Shown here in pieces: positions 1 to 14,420 of a stretch of DNA of 64,000 nucleotides. The position numbers were made by a program, and so were the translations under genes. The notes under the pieces were generated by a model. It saw only the letters and a list, made by a program, of their open reading frames with translations. It did not search any database and was not told where the DNA came from. Numbering within the stretch: position 1 is the stretch's first letter; each line of letters begins with the position of its first letter. Source of the DNA: Auanema rhodensis (taxonomy: Eukaryota; Nematoda; Chromadorea; Rhabditida; Rhabditidae); assembly GCA_964057225.1 (NCBI GenBank), contig OZ059899.1, positions 8,928,001 to 8,992,000 of the forward strand. The letters are read 5' to 3'.

Positions 1-1045
1 GGGTGAGGTCTCCAAACTCCGGATCTCATTCTCTCCCACCCTATTCTCTGCTTTTCTCTATGAGAACCTTTCCTCTAATTTTGAGAGGTCATCTCGATCT
101 CTCAAAATACCTCTTCTAACAAGAATGTCTATGTAAAAAACATAAAAAAGACACCATTTCAGTTCATTTTCAATGTAATGCCGTTGATTTAGTATATAAT
201 GAGTTATACTATAGAAGATATAAAGCGATAATTCGAATTCGTGACAAAGAAACCCATTATATATAAGAGGCTCCAGATGACACAATATCAGGAACAGATA
301 TTAACAAAGAATCAGCATATATTCCAGAAAAGAGCAGCTTGCGTGTCCAAATCGAACATTAAATTAGTTTATAGCTAATACGTAGATTGACATTTTGCAA
401 GAGCAAATTGAAATCACGAAGAAGAAGATTATACAATTAGGTTGTACAACTATTTTTACTTAAAACTTGCGCAAACTCAAAAATTTGCTATATGTTTAGG
501 TTTCAAATGAAAATACCAGATAGAATTCTTTAAGAGAATAGATATTCATTAGTAATTACTTTGTAAATATTTAGAATTAATTGCACATTCTTAAGCTTAT
601 TTTCGTCTGTCATAAACATTTGAAACAATCTGAACTGCCAAGATACTCTTAGATGTATACTCATACATTTCTCTCCATACAGTTAAGTTTGATTGAACAT
701 GTCAGATTTCTCTAATACTTGAAGCTGTCGTGGAAATTCTAAAACTATTCATGGAATACATCGCTTTTCTTGTCATCCTAGCTTTTTACTCACTAGCTAA
801 CGCGTATAGTTCATGATGTTTGTGAAGAGCCTTCAGCAGGCTGTCCGACAAAGCTAAGACTAATGGGTTCCTAATAGAGGATAGAGATAGCAGTAAGGGA
901 AGAGCATTAATTAAGCTTTAAGCTTTTTGTTTTTCTGCCAGACTGCTGGTCACATTATGCTAATTCCAGTGCCTGTTCCATCCTGTTGTTACTTGTGTCC
1001 CTTTAAGAGCATCGTTCACTTATTATTTCTATTTTAGCCTATCTT

Positions 1046-1051
<6 letters not shown>

Positions 1052-1100
<49 letters not shown>
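1052..1100. repeat. (CT)n microsatellite
   Basis: Uninterrupted CT dinucleotide run of about 49 bases in non-coding DNA. Confidence 0.97.
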
Positions 1101-1104
<4 letters not shown>

Positions 1105-2770
1105 ACCATGAATTCTTCCCTCCCTCTGTTTGTTGGAACATGTTGTCTGTAGGAGCAACAGCTAGGCGATTGACATAAACAGGGTTATTATCAATAATTT
1201 CAGTCACAGAGTAAACTAGAATATACCCGTAAATCAGGCTGTTCTAACTATGAAGTATTCATATTATACAAAGGATATGATGTATATGATGAGTATGATC
1301 AAATAGCAAATGACAAAGTCCCTAAAGAAATTCAAAGCATCTGTTCCATTGCAATCTGTTATGAAGTAAAATTTAATCTAACAACCGACAAGATCTGACA
1401 CATCCAATGACGAACTCATTTACGCGCACAAGAATTGTTTTCCCTAAGAAGGACATTGGGAATACGCTATTTCACTGATCTCGTAGAACTCCATAAAGTA
1501 ACAAAGTTGAATAACGTAAACTATATTTATAAATATTTTAGTATATTATAGCTTTAGGATTCATTCCTTCGAAATGGTATGCGATATCAAGGAAGTCAAG
1601 CATCAGATGACCAATCGTACTAAATCGTTTTAAGGAGGAAATAAAGAAAGTATAGATGATGAAATATGAAGATTTTTTCTAGATGAAAATGAAAAGTTCA
1701 TTATTTTGTATGGAGAATGACAATAACTAATAAATAGAACCAACAAATCCAAACGGAAATTACAGAAACTTAGTATTCTCATGAACACGATTATGCAAAA
1801 CGCGAACCACTACTACAGATATATTCGGAAATGAACAGAAAGTTTGTTAGAAACATTTAAAAAAGAGATAGTGTTGAATAAATAATAAAACGTATAATAT
1901 TTTAGGAATGTTATTAAAATATTGAATAACTCACCTAATCGGAGTGTTGATGTAAAATGTGGTAATAGTAGAAATATATAGAATATTAACGACATTTCAT
2001 GACAGAATCTAAATCAGTATTTCAGAAAACTTTAAAATTACAATTTTTAGAAATAAGAACAAAGGAGATGATCAGACAATCAGAAAGCACAACTTCAACT
2101 TCTACAAGTTAAGGCGATATGGGCGGAAGTTAGCGTGATATATACAAATTCCAGAAGATTGTGAAAATGAGTGAAAGAGAAGATTTGCAAAGAAATTCGA
2201 ATGAGTTAAAAAAAAATAAATGCAGAAAGTGTAAACCATTGAAAAATAAAAAACTCTAAGGTAGTAAATAATGAAAAGATGAGAAAGATTTATTTTATTC
2301 AGAGAGCTCAAAAATACAAAGAGAAAATAGGAAAGTATTGGATGAAGACTGGATAGGAGTGTAAGGTGGACTTAAGCACCCCCATGCTTTGTAAGTGAGT
2401 AAACTCAACTATAGAGTTTAGATCGGGAATAGAAGGAAGAGTGTAGGTGTAGACGAACAGGAAAATACAAGGAACATAGTTGAAATATAAAAAAGAAATT
2501 CAGCCAAAACAACAATGAACTTGAAATAGAAGAAAATAGATTAGTCATTTCTGTCAGAATACCAATCTGAATAAAACAAGAAGATGCAAAATAACATACA
2601 TGGTAAAATACAAACTTATTTAATTTAAGAATTTTTACAAAATGAATAATAAAAATTAAAGATCATAAAATATTTAGCATTTTTGAAAAAAAAATTGAAA
2701 TAGCATTGACTAGATGCCTAGAAATGAAGAGATTCAAGAGTTATCGGCGTGGCCATAATAGAGATCAGTT

Positions 2771-2782
2771 GGGGGGGGGGGG
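2771..2782 (+). repeat. Poly-G run
   Basis: Twelve consecutive G residues in otherwise AT-rich DNA. The short open frame across it reads poly-Gly only because of this run, so it is not taken as coding. Confidence 0.9.
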
Positions 2783-5046
2783 CGGAGCGTGTGACAGAGG
2801 AGGAGGATGTCCGTCTAATGATCCAACTAGGCACCGAAAAGAAATGATTAACAGGAGAATAGACATCCAGGATACACTGAAGGAATAACCAAAAAATAGT
2901 ATATCACCAAGATTAAATTTGAAACAAAAAATTAAATATGAATAGAGCTATTTTGACTGGTTACTTCAAAGTTCCACGAATGCTAAACTAACGCTATTAA
3001 ACTTCCTTTTTTTTCTTCGAAATAATATGATTAGTAGAAGACTTTAAAAATATATATACTTTTTTTGGGGGCTAACGTTTACTACTTCTGATCAATGACT
3101 GGCTGATTTGAAGTTTTTAAGCAAAGAACCAGCTTGATCCGGTTGCCAAGCTGTAAGCAACGGAAATATAATATGCTAATTGCCCAACAGACTACACTCC
3201 CAGAATAGCTTGATCGATGGACACTACTAGGAATGTTTTAAAAGTTTACCTTTTAAAACCAATAGCTCAAAACAAGAAGTTGAACTAATGTTTGAACGTC
3301 ATCAAAAAATATTATATATTACATAAATATATATATACATATACAAAGCTATGAACAAATCGTACTATCGATTCATTATCGTATATTATAAAAAAAAAAT
3401 CTACTTTTTACATTTTAGACAGCTATATGCTTCAAATAATTACTAATAAAATAATCTAAACAATCAGATAAGAAGGTTTAAAGAGATGCTGACTGAAATT
3501 AAAGATGCTTTAACGATAAAAAACATAAGAAAAGAACAAAATAAATTTTATGAATTTCTCAGGAAAAGTAACTTGAATACTTTAGCTTGCCAACTTAAAA
3601 ATTACGAGGCAACAATCTAATAGAATTCATCAAAATTAAACAAACGTATTAGACTAAGAACAGAGATGCCACCAAGGAAATGAAAATGATTCAAAAGAGA
3701 GAAAGAAAGGGAGAAGCAAGGAAAGAGAGAAGGATTATACACTTTTGGCTCAAATGAAAAGTTGCTCATGTTGCCCTTCACACTTCACTCCTCACCACAA
3801 TAATACAAAGTGTTGTGTTGTTCATCTAATATGGGAATGTAATCGCCAGAATGGCCTCAAAATGCCAGTGAGAGCGTGAAAAGGAGCTCCGACCTCCATT
3901 TGGCTTAATCTGAATCTCTCACCCCACTTTTCCTCATTACCCCACTCCCTCATTCTCTCTTACCACTTTCATTCCATTCATTCACTGGTTCAGATCAAAA
4001 GTAAGCTTATGAACCACTGCACAGGAAACCAGTTCCAAGTCCAGTTGAGCAACAAATGACAACAAAGCATTTGAAAAGAAGCTGACTTCAGTATGTACCA
4101 AAAGTTTTGTGATATAAGAATGATGAGGGGGCTGCAAGATTTAGCTACTAAATAACAAGTATGCAACTATGCATGCTATATACATACATAATGTGAACAA
4201 ATTGTCACTTTCGAACTTAACTTTCCATTGATCAAAAAGAAGAAGGAAACACAGTTAATTTTGCTTCTATTAGAGAATCTATAAATCATATTACCACAGT
4301 AAATTTGATATATAGCAAAATCTCAAAAAAGAAAATGAACCCTTAGTGAAAATTGGGAATAAGATAAGCATTTCCCATAATGAGAGCAAGTTTGTCTTTA
4401 ATTTTCTTGAATGAATGCGAGAAAATGTAAAATTGAGGAGTATTTGAAAGGAGATAAAGGATAAAAGGAGATTAGCGAAGTTAAGCTAAATGATACGAAA
4501 TGAATTGATAAGGAATACCTTAAAGCTGTATTCAATATATTCTCCATAGTAATGATATTTATCGGAGGCTTGAAAGATAAAGGAGGAGGAAATGTGAAAA
4601 GACAACTTCCGAAATAACTATGAAGGATTGTAATTTATGTGAAATGGAGAAGCCTTGGCGGATTACAACAAATGCAGATTTCACACGATAATATTATATA
4701 TTGAATTGCCACAGCTAGGACAGTGCTTGCTCAGGCAAGCTAATAATAGAGATGTTTGCTCTATATGTAAATGTATATAAAATATAATCTATATATCTGG
4801 AATATAAACGATATAAAATGATTGGAACGAAAACATAGCAACAAACACGATATGGAGTTTACAAACTTGGTTTGGTTTCAAAGTTTTTTGTTGAAGAAAG
4901 CATAGTAAACATCGAGGAATCTTCTAAATTCAAGAAAAAACACCTGCGTTTTTACGGATTATAAATAATTATACTAAAACTCTGTGGCAATAATGAATAG
5001 ATAAGTATGTAAAGATTATATGATTTTTTACACTCGCTAGATATCT

Positions 5047-5055
5047 ATATGTATG

Positions 5056-5087
<32 letters not shown>

Positions 5088-5093
5088 TATAGT
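5047..5093. repeat. (AT)n microsatellite
   Basis: TA/AT dinucleotide run with one or two interruptions (GTATG, ACAT), in non-coding DNA. Confidence 0.9.
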
Positions 5094-7621
5094 TACTGAA
5101 AAATAGCTCCAAGAAGGTGCATTATATTCAAACATCTGTTTACATGAAAGAAGCTCAACCAAAAGCTTCTATTGTAACAAGAGAAAGATTGTCCTAGACT
5201 CGAATTAGCAATTCTGAGACAATAAAAAATATGTTATATATAGCTATGTAGAGCCACGATAATGAAGAAAATCATTGCCCAATAGCGGTCAACCTATTAG
5301 GTGATAACACTATGGAGAATATAGTAAACAAATGTGAGTGTATATAAAGGTGGTAGAACAAAAATATTTGAAGGAAGTATAAAAAAAACATCAGACAGAC
5401 CTATTATATAAGTCTAAGTGCTAGGTTGAGAAGTTACAACAGTGAAACTGAAGCGAAAACCGATTAAGATTGATCTGACAAAAATGAATCGTTGACAATG
5501 AATGATGTTTCTTCCGGCAATCTTTAGTAAATTCGGCACATGAATGCAAACACAATCTCTTATTATACTCATTGAGGCTCTAGTTTCATATTATTTTTAT
5601 ATTTCTTTTTGAAATTTTCCAAGAAGCTCGTATAAAAGAGATAAACTCCAAACGATTAAAGAAATGTTTTATTTTCTTAAGACAAATGGCAGATTGCTAT
5701 GTGCATCCTTCTTTATTGACTCGTTATGATGCTATAAGCACGGTGAGAATTTGAAAACAGCCCTATCAAAGATCATTCAGGATATTTGAAGCAAACTAAT
5801 TGAAAAAAATAAAATATATGATAGGTTAGTGAATTTATGTGAGAACTCCAGAGTTACAAACAAAGAGTATTCAATTTTGTTTAAAATTTTAAAATTTTAA
5901 AATCGCAATTTTGCTTTTATATATAAATATATATATATAGTTGAAGCTCGAAAATCTAAGAAAACAATTGTAAATATACGAAATTCCAATTTTTTTAAAC
6001 GGAAGCTCTAAAAATGTATTGGCAGTGAACGAGATGAAAAGATTTTTCAAAGAGCTTCACCGTTTCTATTCCGGAATTTAAGACTGTTGAGGTGTCAACG
6101 AGTATATGAATAGATATAGGAAGGATACAATGATGATGAAGTGTCTAAATAAATATAAATTGCAAGTGAGAAATGAAATTAGAGAGAGATATGTGTGGAA
6201 AGTGAGACAGATAGACGTACAAGAAGGGATAGGTTCCATGCGAATCATTCGGATGGATTCATTCATATATACAGGATAGAGCAATCCAGAAAAGTGATTT
6301 TGGGCCTACAGTTTTACGTATATTCACCTTTTTCTCTTTATCTCTTTACTTCTCTCTCATCTTGTCAATACATATATAAATACACATATATCTATGTATG
6401 TCTCTTCGAAATTTCGGCTCATCACACATACGCGATCTTTCTGTTTTTCTATAATCTTCCTACTTTGTACCTTTAGCACATCTACAATGTGAAAATGAAA
6501 CAATTGTATAATATGATTGTTCAACACTGAAGATTTTTTTTCTATGATTTGAAGAGGAAAAACGAAAAAAGGTTGACCTGGTGGCAAACGTTAGCGAACG
6601 TTCATGGCGAAAAAAAGTAACATTTGAATTATTTTCGTTTTAGAAAAATCTCGAAAAAGGTTGATTCTGAGTTTGTATAGAAGGCCATACAATAGCAAAA
6701 CTATGATTTAAAAATAGGAACAATGAAAATAGCAAGTTAGGCAGATTTAAGAATAATAACAAACACAATATTGAAATTAGGTTAATATTAAAACAAAATA
6801 AAATTTTAGAAAAAAGAAAATCAAAACGAAATTTCTCTAAAAAACAATACATCTGAGAAGAAAGAGCAGCTGGAAATATGTTCAAGTGAGTTGGATATAG
6901 TGGGCTTATGTGCAAGTAAATAGTCAAGAGAAAGATATATATTGCAGTCTGGCAGAACAGTTATATACTGTATAATGCGAAGAGAATAAGAAGAAGAGGT
7001 CAGATTCAATTGAGTTAAAGATACGAGGTGATATAGGAAAAATGAGAGAACAAAAGAAAGATTATGAACAACGACGATCGGATAAATGTTATTGATGATC
7101 AGGATGGCATACAAATGCCGATTCTTAATATTCCATCTGTAAGGTTGAATGTCAGCTGTCTGACATCAACATGCATACAGTGTCAGTCCCCATAAAGCAA
7201 CTTGTATCAAACTCGATTTTAAAAACTAATTTTAGGGCAATCACAATCTTTTTCATATGAAGAGGTGAATTAGATGAAAACTCGTCATTTTCCTCTTTTT
7301 TTAGCAACAATTTTTTTATTTTTAGAAAAAAATTGTCAAGAAAAGTAAACTAATTCAATTTAAAAAAAATTAGTTTCTTCTAAAAAAGTTAAAAGAAATA
7401 AAAAGATTAGGAAAATATTAAATTGACTGAGAGCGAGTGATAGTTGTTGTTGGAAAGTGGAATAAGAAATCTAGAATTACTAAGTCAATGATGCTAAAAC
7501 CTGTTATGAAAATAGTTTAGCTTTTACAATTCTTTGACATACGTATATAATAAATATAATTAGTGAAATCATAATAAAAAAAGACTTCAGCAGTTTTACA
7601 ACAGTGATAAGACTTATTCTC

Positions 7622-7637
7622 AAAATGATAGTAGCCG

Positions 7638-7675
<38 letters not shown>

Positions 7676-7691
7676 CGGCTACTATCATTTT
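7622..7691. repeat. Perfect 70-bp palindrome with (AT)n core
   Basis: The left arm, containing TGATAGTAGCCGTAATA, is exactly repeated in inverted orientation on the right as TATTACGGCTACTATCA, around a (TA)n centre. Base-by-base pairing holds from 7622 to 7691 and stops at 7621/7692. A further (AT)n tract follows to about 7721. The non-AT arms show that this is a true inverted repeat rather than a simple dinucleotide run. It could be a cruciform-prone site or the relic of a small inverted-repeat element. Confidence 0.95.
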
Positions 7692-10600
7692 CAATATATA
7701 TATATATATATATATATATTAAGCATAACCAATGTAAAAGTGTGCAAATTTTTTTTCTTTAATTATAAAAGCGGAAGCGACATATTCCATACATACATGC
7801 GTTGCTGGGGTTCCTTCGTATCCTGGAGAAATAAAAAAAAGAAAAGGGAAGAAAATGTTCATTTTTCAAAAACTGAACAATGACGAAGAGATAAAACTTA
7901 AATGTAAAACATTCATTGATTTTATAATCTAGACAACAAGGGATAATCGATAGAAGAAAAGTATTTATATATTTATAAACCATATATAGGGTGAATATGA
8001 TTAACATATCTCATCCCTTGCGCTCAATCCAAATTGAGAGGTGTTGCGGCGATTTAAATGACAGCGAAAGTGTTAGAATATATCTTAATTATGATTTTAT
8101 TCTCTAAAAAAATTGGAGATGGATATCAAGTGAAGAGGAAAAAGAAATAAGAAAGCAAAATTTACGGTTGAAAATATACAGCAAACTTTAAAATATAATT
8201 TTATCAGAAACTATAGTAGTAGAAAAAAAGGATGTTCATGAAAACGTATTTCATATGTACCTTCTGACTATCACTTTACTGAAGAACTAGTGAAAAGTGT
8301 AATGCCAACCACAACCATATTTCAAAAGCAAAGTAGATCTGGGGTAAACGTGTCTAAAGACAATGTGTGTGAATAGAGCTCTTTGCAAAATCAAGTATTA
8401 AAGGTAATTCAAAATCTAACGATAAATTAATTTATAGAGAATTCTCGCAAAACGTGTCTTATGTTGTATATGATATATTTATGAAACATACTAGATTAAA
8501 TATCGAAATATTAAGGATATCACAACATATTATGTTTTCAGGAAGGAAAAATAGCCAATATAATGGTATTTTCTATAAGATCAAACTATTTGACTACTTT
8601 TCTCATGTTATTACTTTAAGATATGTGTTGATAATCACTTTGTAATTTCTTATATAAGCAATAACCAGTTTTATCTCATTCTATTAGAAACATTAAACAT
8701 TTTTATTTAACATATCCAATTAACTCTTTTTCAATAAAAATGTTTTTGTTTAGTTGGTCATAAATTAGGAAAACTATTCATATGTATGTACTAGTCAGAA
8801 AGATATTAATTTATAAAAAAAAAGATTTGCACCTTCTTATACATATAATATACGTAAATTAATCACGTACACATAATATCGATATATGTATGTATGTATG
8901 TGTACACTGTGTATGTAAAATGTTTTAAAAATATACAACGAATTAAAAATGTTGGATATATTTTATGAATTGTTGAAACGATTATGGAAATTTTCTACCT
9001 AGTATCTCTGATAGAATAGTTCTATCTAAAAATAATTCTTGAATATAATCAATACAAGAAATAAGAATAGAATTTAATGTCATATCATATCGTGTTTTAT
9101 CGTCATAGATCATTAGGATACACACAATTAACAAGATATCAACTACTTATCGTGTTTCAAAAATGAGTAGAAAATTAGAAAAACTAAAGTTACGAAAACA
9201 CAGAAAAAAGCCAACGTTTCAAAGTTCATTCTTAATGGAGACAATATCGAATTTGGGCGGATTATTTTTAATAATTGAATCAAAAAAGATTAGAACATAA
9301 ATTAGATAATAGAATTAAAGCTAGGCCATGCCTAAACATAACTAAGTACTTTTTCAATTGATCTCATATAAGCATTGAATCGCTTAACCCACTCTACCAT
9401 CCGTTTAATTGTAGACCTTTAATACAATCATTCACAGATGTTCAAGTGGAGGGATGTGACATACATTAGAAAACCAAGAGATGCAGAGAACATTGAGCAA
9501 TATAAGAGTTTGAAGAAAATGCAGAAGCTAATGAAGGTGAGGATATATTACGTAAATTTGTGAAACAATTGAGCACATCTGGTAACAGAACTAACACCAG
9601 CAGGCGAACCGTGTGTTTGTATAATATGACATTGCTTGTGATTTTTTTTGATTATAGCATAGAAAATTGTGAACATATGAATGAATGTTTTTGTAGAAGA
9701 TGTTGAATTAAAAAAACTTTTTGAGGGATTTCTTTCATAAATTACAAAATGTTAAGGAACTCAAACAAAATGTTATACTAGAAAGAAGGTTAAAATAATT
9801 TTTTCTTATCTTAAGCGTGAAGAAAAGGCACGAGAATATTGTTATTATAATCGTTCGTCAAAAGTAAAACTGATGATGAACTTACATTTTGACCAGAATC
9901 TGCTCGAAAAAGCTGTTAACAATAATAAGGGAGAATGAATACGTCTCCAAGAAAGGCTTATGGGATGAGCAATTATCGGGTGAGACGAAGAAGAAAGAAA
10001 AGATAGAAAATGCAATGAAGATAGGAAATAAGATGAGCACGAACCTTATATGAAGTATATTAGAAGGCAATGAAGAAAAGCTTGACGACTGAAGAGAAAA
10101 TATTCAGAAGAAAGTGAGTAGCTGTGAGAAGCTACTAAAATTGAACATAATGCCTTCAAAGTGAAGCAACTACCAGCCATTCTAAGAGATCTGCCTCATA
10201 TCTCTCTTTTTCTCTCTTCATCACTCAATCGCTACATTTTAAGCTATATACATATATCCATATTACGACTTTTCTCACAGGATTTTGCTCATGATCTTAA
10301 AGTCTGTTTCGTTGCTGCATAAAGACCAAAATGTGCGCAAAGATGACAGGATTTCCTTTGGGAACCACAAAAGAAGCTCAGTAGCGAAATGATGATTCTG
10401 TCACGACCTTGTCGTACAACTCGCTGCTTTATCTACCCAATACATGGATATATCTATATTATAAACTGGAGCAATTGTTTCTACATCTTATGATAAAGCC
10501 GCTATATGAGAGGGGATGTCTATACAAGTGTATATTATTGTCGGGTATTAGAAACTTAGTCATTTCTCACATACTTCATTTTTTTAGTTAGTAAACAAAT

Positions 10601-10812
10601 TTGTTTGAATAACACCTATAAGATTTGAAGGAAGCCTGTGTTATCTTAAAATTAATCAGTGCCCACTGATAAGCGGATATATAAGTAAGCATTGCATATA
10701 TTAGAAGAGCAAAACTAAAATATTCTGAGGAAATAAACGATGGATGTAAAACTTATATGATCAAGTAAATATCAAATATTATTATCAAAACGAATTTGTA
10801 GCCAGTTCAATA

Positions 10813-10813
10813 A

Positions 10814-10887
<74 letters not shown>

Positions 10888-10888
10888 T
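10813..10888. repeat. (AT)n microsatellite
   Basis: About 75 bases of TA dinucleotides with one GTA interruption, in non-coding DNA. Confidence 0.95.
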
Positions 10889-13588
10889 TTTTTATAACTT
10901 ATAAAGATGAGCAGATAATTATAGTTTAGAAAGAGTTTCTGATGTCAATATAAAATGAAATCAAGGATTTTGCAACGTATAAACTACTAGAAAAATTTTA
11001 ATGGCACTATTTCTTTCCATTTCTCAGAAGCTTTTCACTTTTAACAACTTATGAAGTATTGCTCAATAAGAAAATAATGATGATGGCTCTTCATGCGAAT
11101 TATTTCAACGATTAAAACAGCAGAATAGGCATCTTGAAAGATATGAAAGAATAAAATAACTACCGACAAGTTTGAATTGATGTCCAAATTCGAAATAAAA
11201 TGAAGGAGCAATAAAAAAAATTAATATGGTAGTGTCAATCAAAAATATAAGAATCGAAAAATAACTACTGACCTTATAATGATAAGGTATCTGTTGGGTT
11301 GTAACCGATTAGTGTGAATAAGAGAATAACGTCAACTTATAGGTCAGTCACTTACACAAATTGTAAAAGAAGAATAATTAGAAAAAATAATTAAAAACAA
11401 AAATATATTTACTTAATTTCAGGTGATAATAATGTATACATTAGAATAGTGAATACTAGTCCTCTTATAACAATATTTCCTGGATTTTAATTTTGAAGAC
11501 GTAAGGGCTGGAACAACCAGTCTGCATGATACATTTTATTGAAATGAATTCACGCACAATCGACTTATATTTTCATTTATGAATGAAAAAAAAATTAAAT
11601 TTTAAATTCAGAATAAGTATTAGGTATTAGTCTGTTAAGTTATTTTCAACGCTTTTGCTGCCACGAAGTAAAAACAATTAGGATCATGTTTTCCATTCTG
11701 GACTCATTGCAGTAATAGGTGAAACAACATACATATTATTAATACGTTCTCCTATTCACAGGATACACAAAGTCGGTTGTAATCACATATTTCTTCAGAA
11801 TCTAATTACCTGAAATTCAACTTCTTTTCTATAAAATCTTTTCAGAGCAACTGGTTGTACGCGTTATCTGATATATAATATATTCAAGATAGACAGAGTG
11901 AAATACTTTCATTCAAATGAGTTTTTTAGAAATTGGTTCCTGAATTGTATTCAGTTGGTCATCTGGAAAGAAGACATGATTGATTCTCAGTAAAACTAAA
12001 TGATCCGACAATAAATCTAACCAAATAGTTGTAATTCCAACCCATTTTCAATACGGTTTCTTCCTCATTTTTTATTGTGCTATGGTTTATAATAATATTA
12101 AGAAAAATATGTTATATGAAAATGTGAAGCAAATTCGTATAAAGTAATCATGAGCTATTTTATGATGTCTTATAATAGCCGGAGAACAGGTGAACAACAA
12201 TGAACAGATCAGCGGCAGGATCTGAGATGTTTAGCCTTTGAGCAAAAGAAGATAATTAGAGAATTATAGAATAAATAATATTGAACTCTTTGATGATTCT
12301 CGTCAGCTACATTGGTTATTTCATAGGGATTGGTGTAGTTTGAAATATATGTATATTTTGTATAATAATAAATACAAAATAGTTAAATATATTGATTTGC
12401 GTTGATTTAAATTAATCATATGCATACATAGGTTAACGATAAATTGTTATTTCATTCATTATTAACGTATCAAATAAAGATAAGAAAAAGAGAAAAGTCA
12501 ATCTACGAATTATATACTATATACAAGATATTTGTTTTCAACAGTCTGAGAATAATATACATCAGATCTTTATATTGTGTGCTTTAATGCTTTGTAGAGA
12601 AATACATATATGTATGTACTATATATGGATGTCAATGTATACGTATGGATGCAAGCATATGACGTGAATTTAATTTGAGCCGCAGCTCTAAGTAGTTCTG
12701 ATGTTGCATGAGAAGCAATCTAACATATGTCCGTAGAAACCATCATCTACTTAACCTCTCAAATGTTTCTCAATGATTGCTGTTGGCATTGCATAAGTAC
12801 TCAGATGCAGAAACAAAATGATATTGCCTTATAGATGCAAGGGAACTAAATATTTACATAAGTAAGAGTTATTTTTTCGAATTTTACTCAAATTAAATTC
12901 ATGTTACTCACCATCAACCGTTCTTTCTTCATTTTATGAAGCATTGACGAATTTGTTGAATATCACATTGGATTGTTCCAGATGCATAAAATGTTTACAT
13001 ACAGTGAAACCCAATAATAAAAATTGTGTGTATAATATAAAAGCAGAAGATAAGATGAAACAAGTTTATTAGGCTTACCAATGTATTATTCATTATCAAA
13101 AAATATTTATTAACTTTCGTTCTGTCGAAATCCTTAAGACAAAAATAATGGATAGTATGTACACGTATAAGGTTAATGAGCGAATGATTTTTTTTCTTCG
13201 TTCTTATTATCTAAATTGTACTAGTATTGTTAAAGTTCATTCACTATGATAATTAAAAATATATTTAAAAAAAACTGAGGACACAACTAATATAGAATAA
13301 ACTTGATTTGCTCCATTTCTCAGACGTCTTTGTATTGTTCGCGGTTTATTTAATCCAGTAATATCTGCAAAAATTTATATTCCAACATTTGAAAAGTATG
13401 ATAACCTTTTTGGTTAAGCCAATCTTTACATGTTTTCGGTAGTTCATGAATTCCCAGTACTTCATCGAGAAGTTCAATTAGAGCACTATAATAGCCTTTT
13501 TATTTGAATAAAATTAAAATTATATATATGTAAAATGTATAAAAAAATTAAACCTATAACGTGACAAGATTGTACATGTCTCATTAAC

Positions 13589-14420
13589 TCACTGTGATGT
13601 TTGATGAGTCAAGGCCACAAGGAAACGGCCAGCGCTTGTGCCACAGGTCTCATAGTTTTCCCATACAAAGCACTTGTCATATGTATGAACACTTCTGAAA
13701 GAAAAGTAAAACATTTTGGAATATAGAGGCAGCTGAGTTTTTATTTGATGCTTGAACTTACTTGCATAAGTTTGCAATTCCGTCATTTATATTATCCATC
13801 CCACCTTCCATTATAGACATCATTTCAGATTGAAGATAAAATGCCATTTCTTTACATTTCTCAGTTATTGCTGCACCGTTTTCAGACCAACATGGTATAA
13901 CGTAACCATGAAATTCTAAAAATAGCTCAGTGGTTCGATTTCGTATAAGTAAATAGTGTTATAAAATATTATAAGTCACTACCTGTATCATTTCTGTAAT
14001 GTTCACATATGATATTCCATGATTTTTGACCGTAACCCAGTATTTTTTTAACTTGATTGTTAGGACATGAATTTAAGCATCGATTGTAGTTATCATTTAA
14101 TCTTAATCAAAAAAATGAATAATTTCATTAAAATATATCACTAACTTGCACACTTTATCCAATTTACGTTCTAATAAACCTTTCTGACTGTAAGCTGTCA
14201 ACAAAGCTTGTAAAGGTGTAATCATGTCGATCGTCCATTCAGAAGCAACATCTGACATTTCCGATTGCATATGATGCATCTGAATAGCGGAGAATTTCGA
14301 AAATGTATATTTATATATACGAATACTACTTACATAATTATCTTTACATCTCAAGAAACAAGGTTCGGGTTGCTGTTGGCTGACTGGTAGGTGTAAAGTC
14401 AACAAAAATAGTAATATCAT
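13589..14420 (-). CDS. Small secreted cysteine-rich protein (CPG4-like, tentative)
   Basis: Five exons on the - strand (14420-14334, 14279-14146, 14101-13983, 13915-13762, 13694-13589) join in frame to 199 residues. The N-terminus is a clear signal peptide (Met-Ile-Leu-Leu-Phe-Leu-Leu-Thr-Leu and on), followed by PEPCFLRCKDN. About 11 cysteines are spread over the mature chain, including RCLNSC in exon 3 and YETCGTSAG near the C-terminus, with no transmembrane segment. The Cys spacing and the closing Tyr-x-x-Cys-Gly pattern recall nematode secreted domains such as the chondroitin proteoglycan 4 (CPG4) type; this is recognition from memory, not a search. All donors are GTNAG-like and all acceptors end TTCAG, TTTAG or TTAAG. 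Function unknown, probably extracellular. Confidence 0.8.

Larger units (their letters stand above)
1..13588. other. Long gene-free AT-rich region
   Basis: No open frame here has the look of a conserved protein, and I could not chain short frames through good splice sites. The + strand is visibly rich in A and G over most of the stretch, so any transcript running through it on the - strand would be pyrimidine-rich, like nematode introns. Locally less AT-rich islands lie near 700-1020, 3750-4060 and 10130-10400. They could be regulatory DNA or decayed genes; nothing in the sequence decides this. Microsatellites and one perfect palindrome are listed separately. I found no tRNA or rRNA signature. 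Confidence 0.6.

Noticed and set aside
2706-2888. Frame with a poly-Gly and Cys-rich look
   Set aside because: Produced by the G12 run; the rest is purine-rich non-coding sequence.
6078-7114. Overlapping - and + strand frames rich in Leu/Phe/Ile
   Set aside because: Typical of AT-rich pyrimidine strands; no signal peptide plus domain, no splice partners.
13930-13945. GGTTCGATTTC resembling a tRNA T-arm
   Set aside because: Lies in an intron of the secreted-protein gene and no acceptor stem or anticodon arm can be folded around it.
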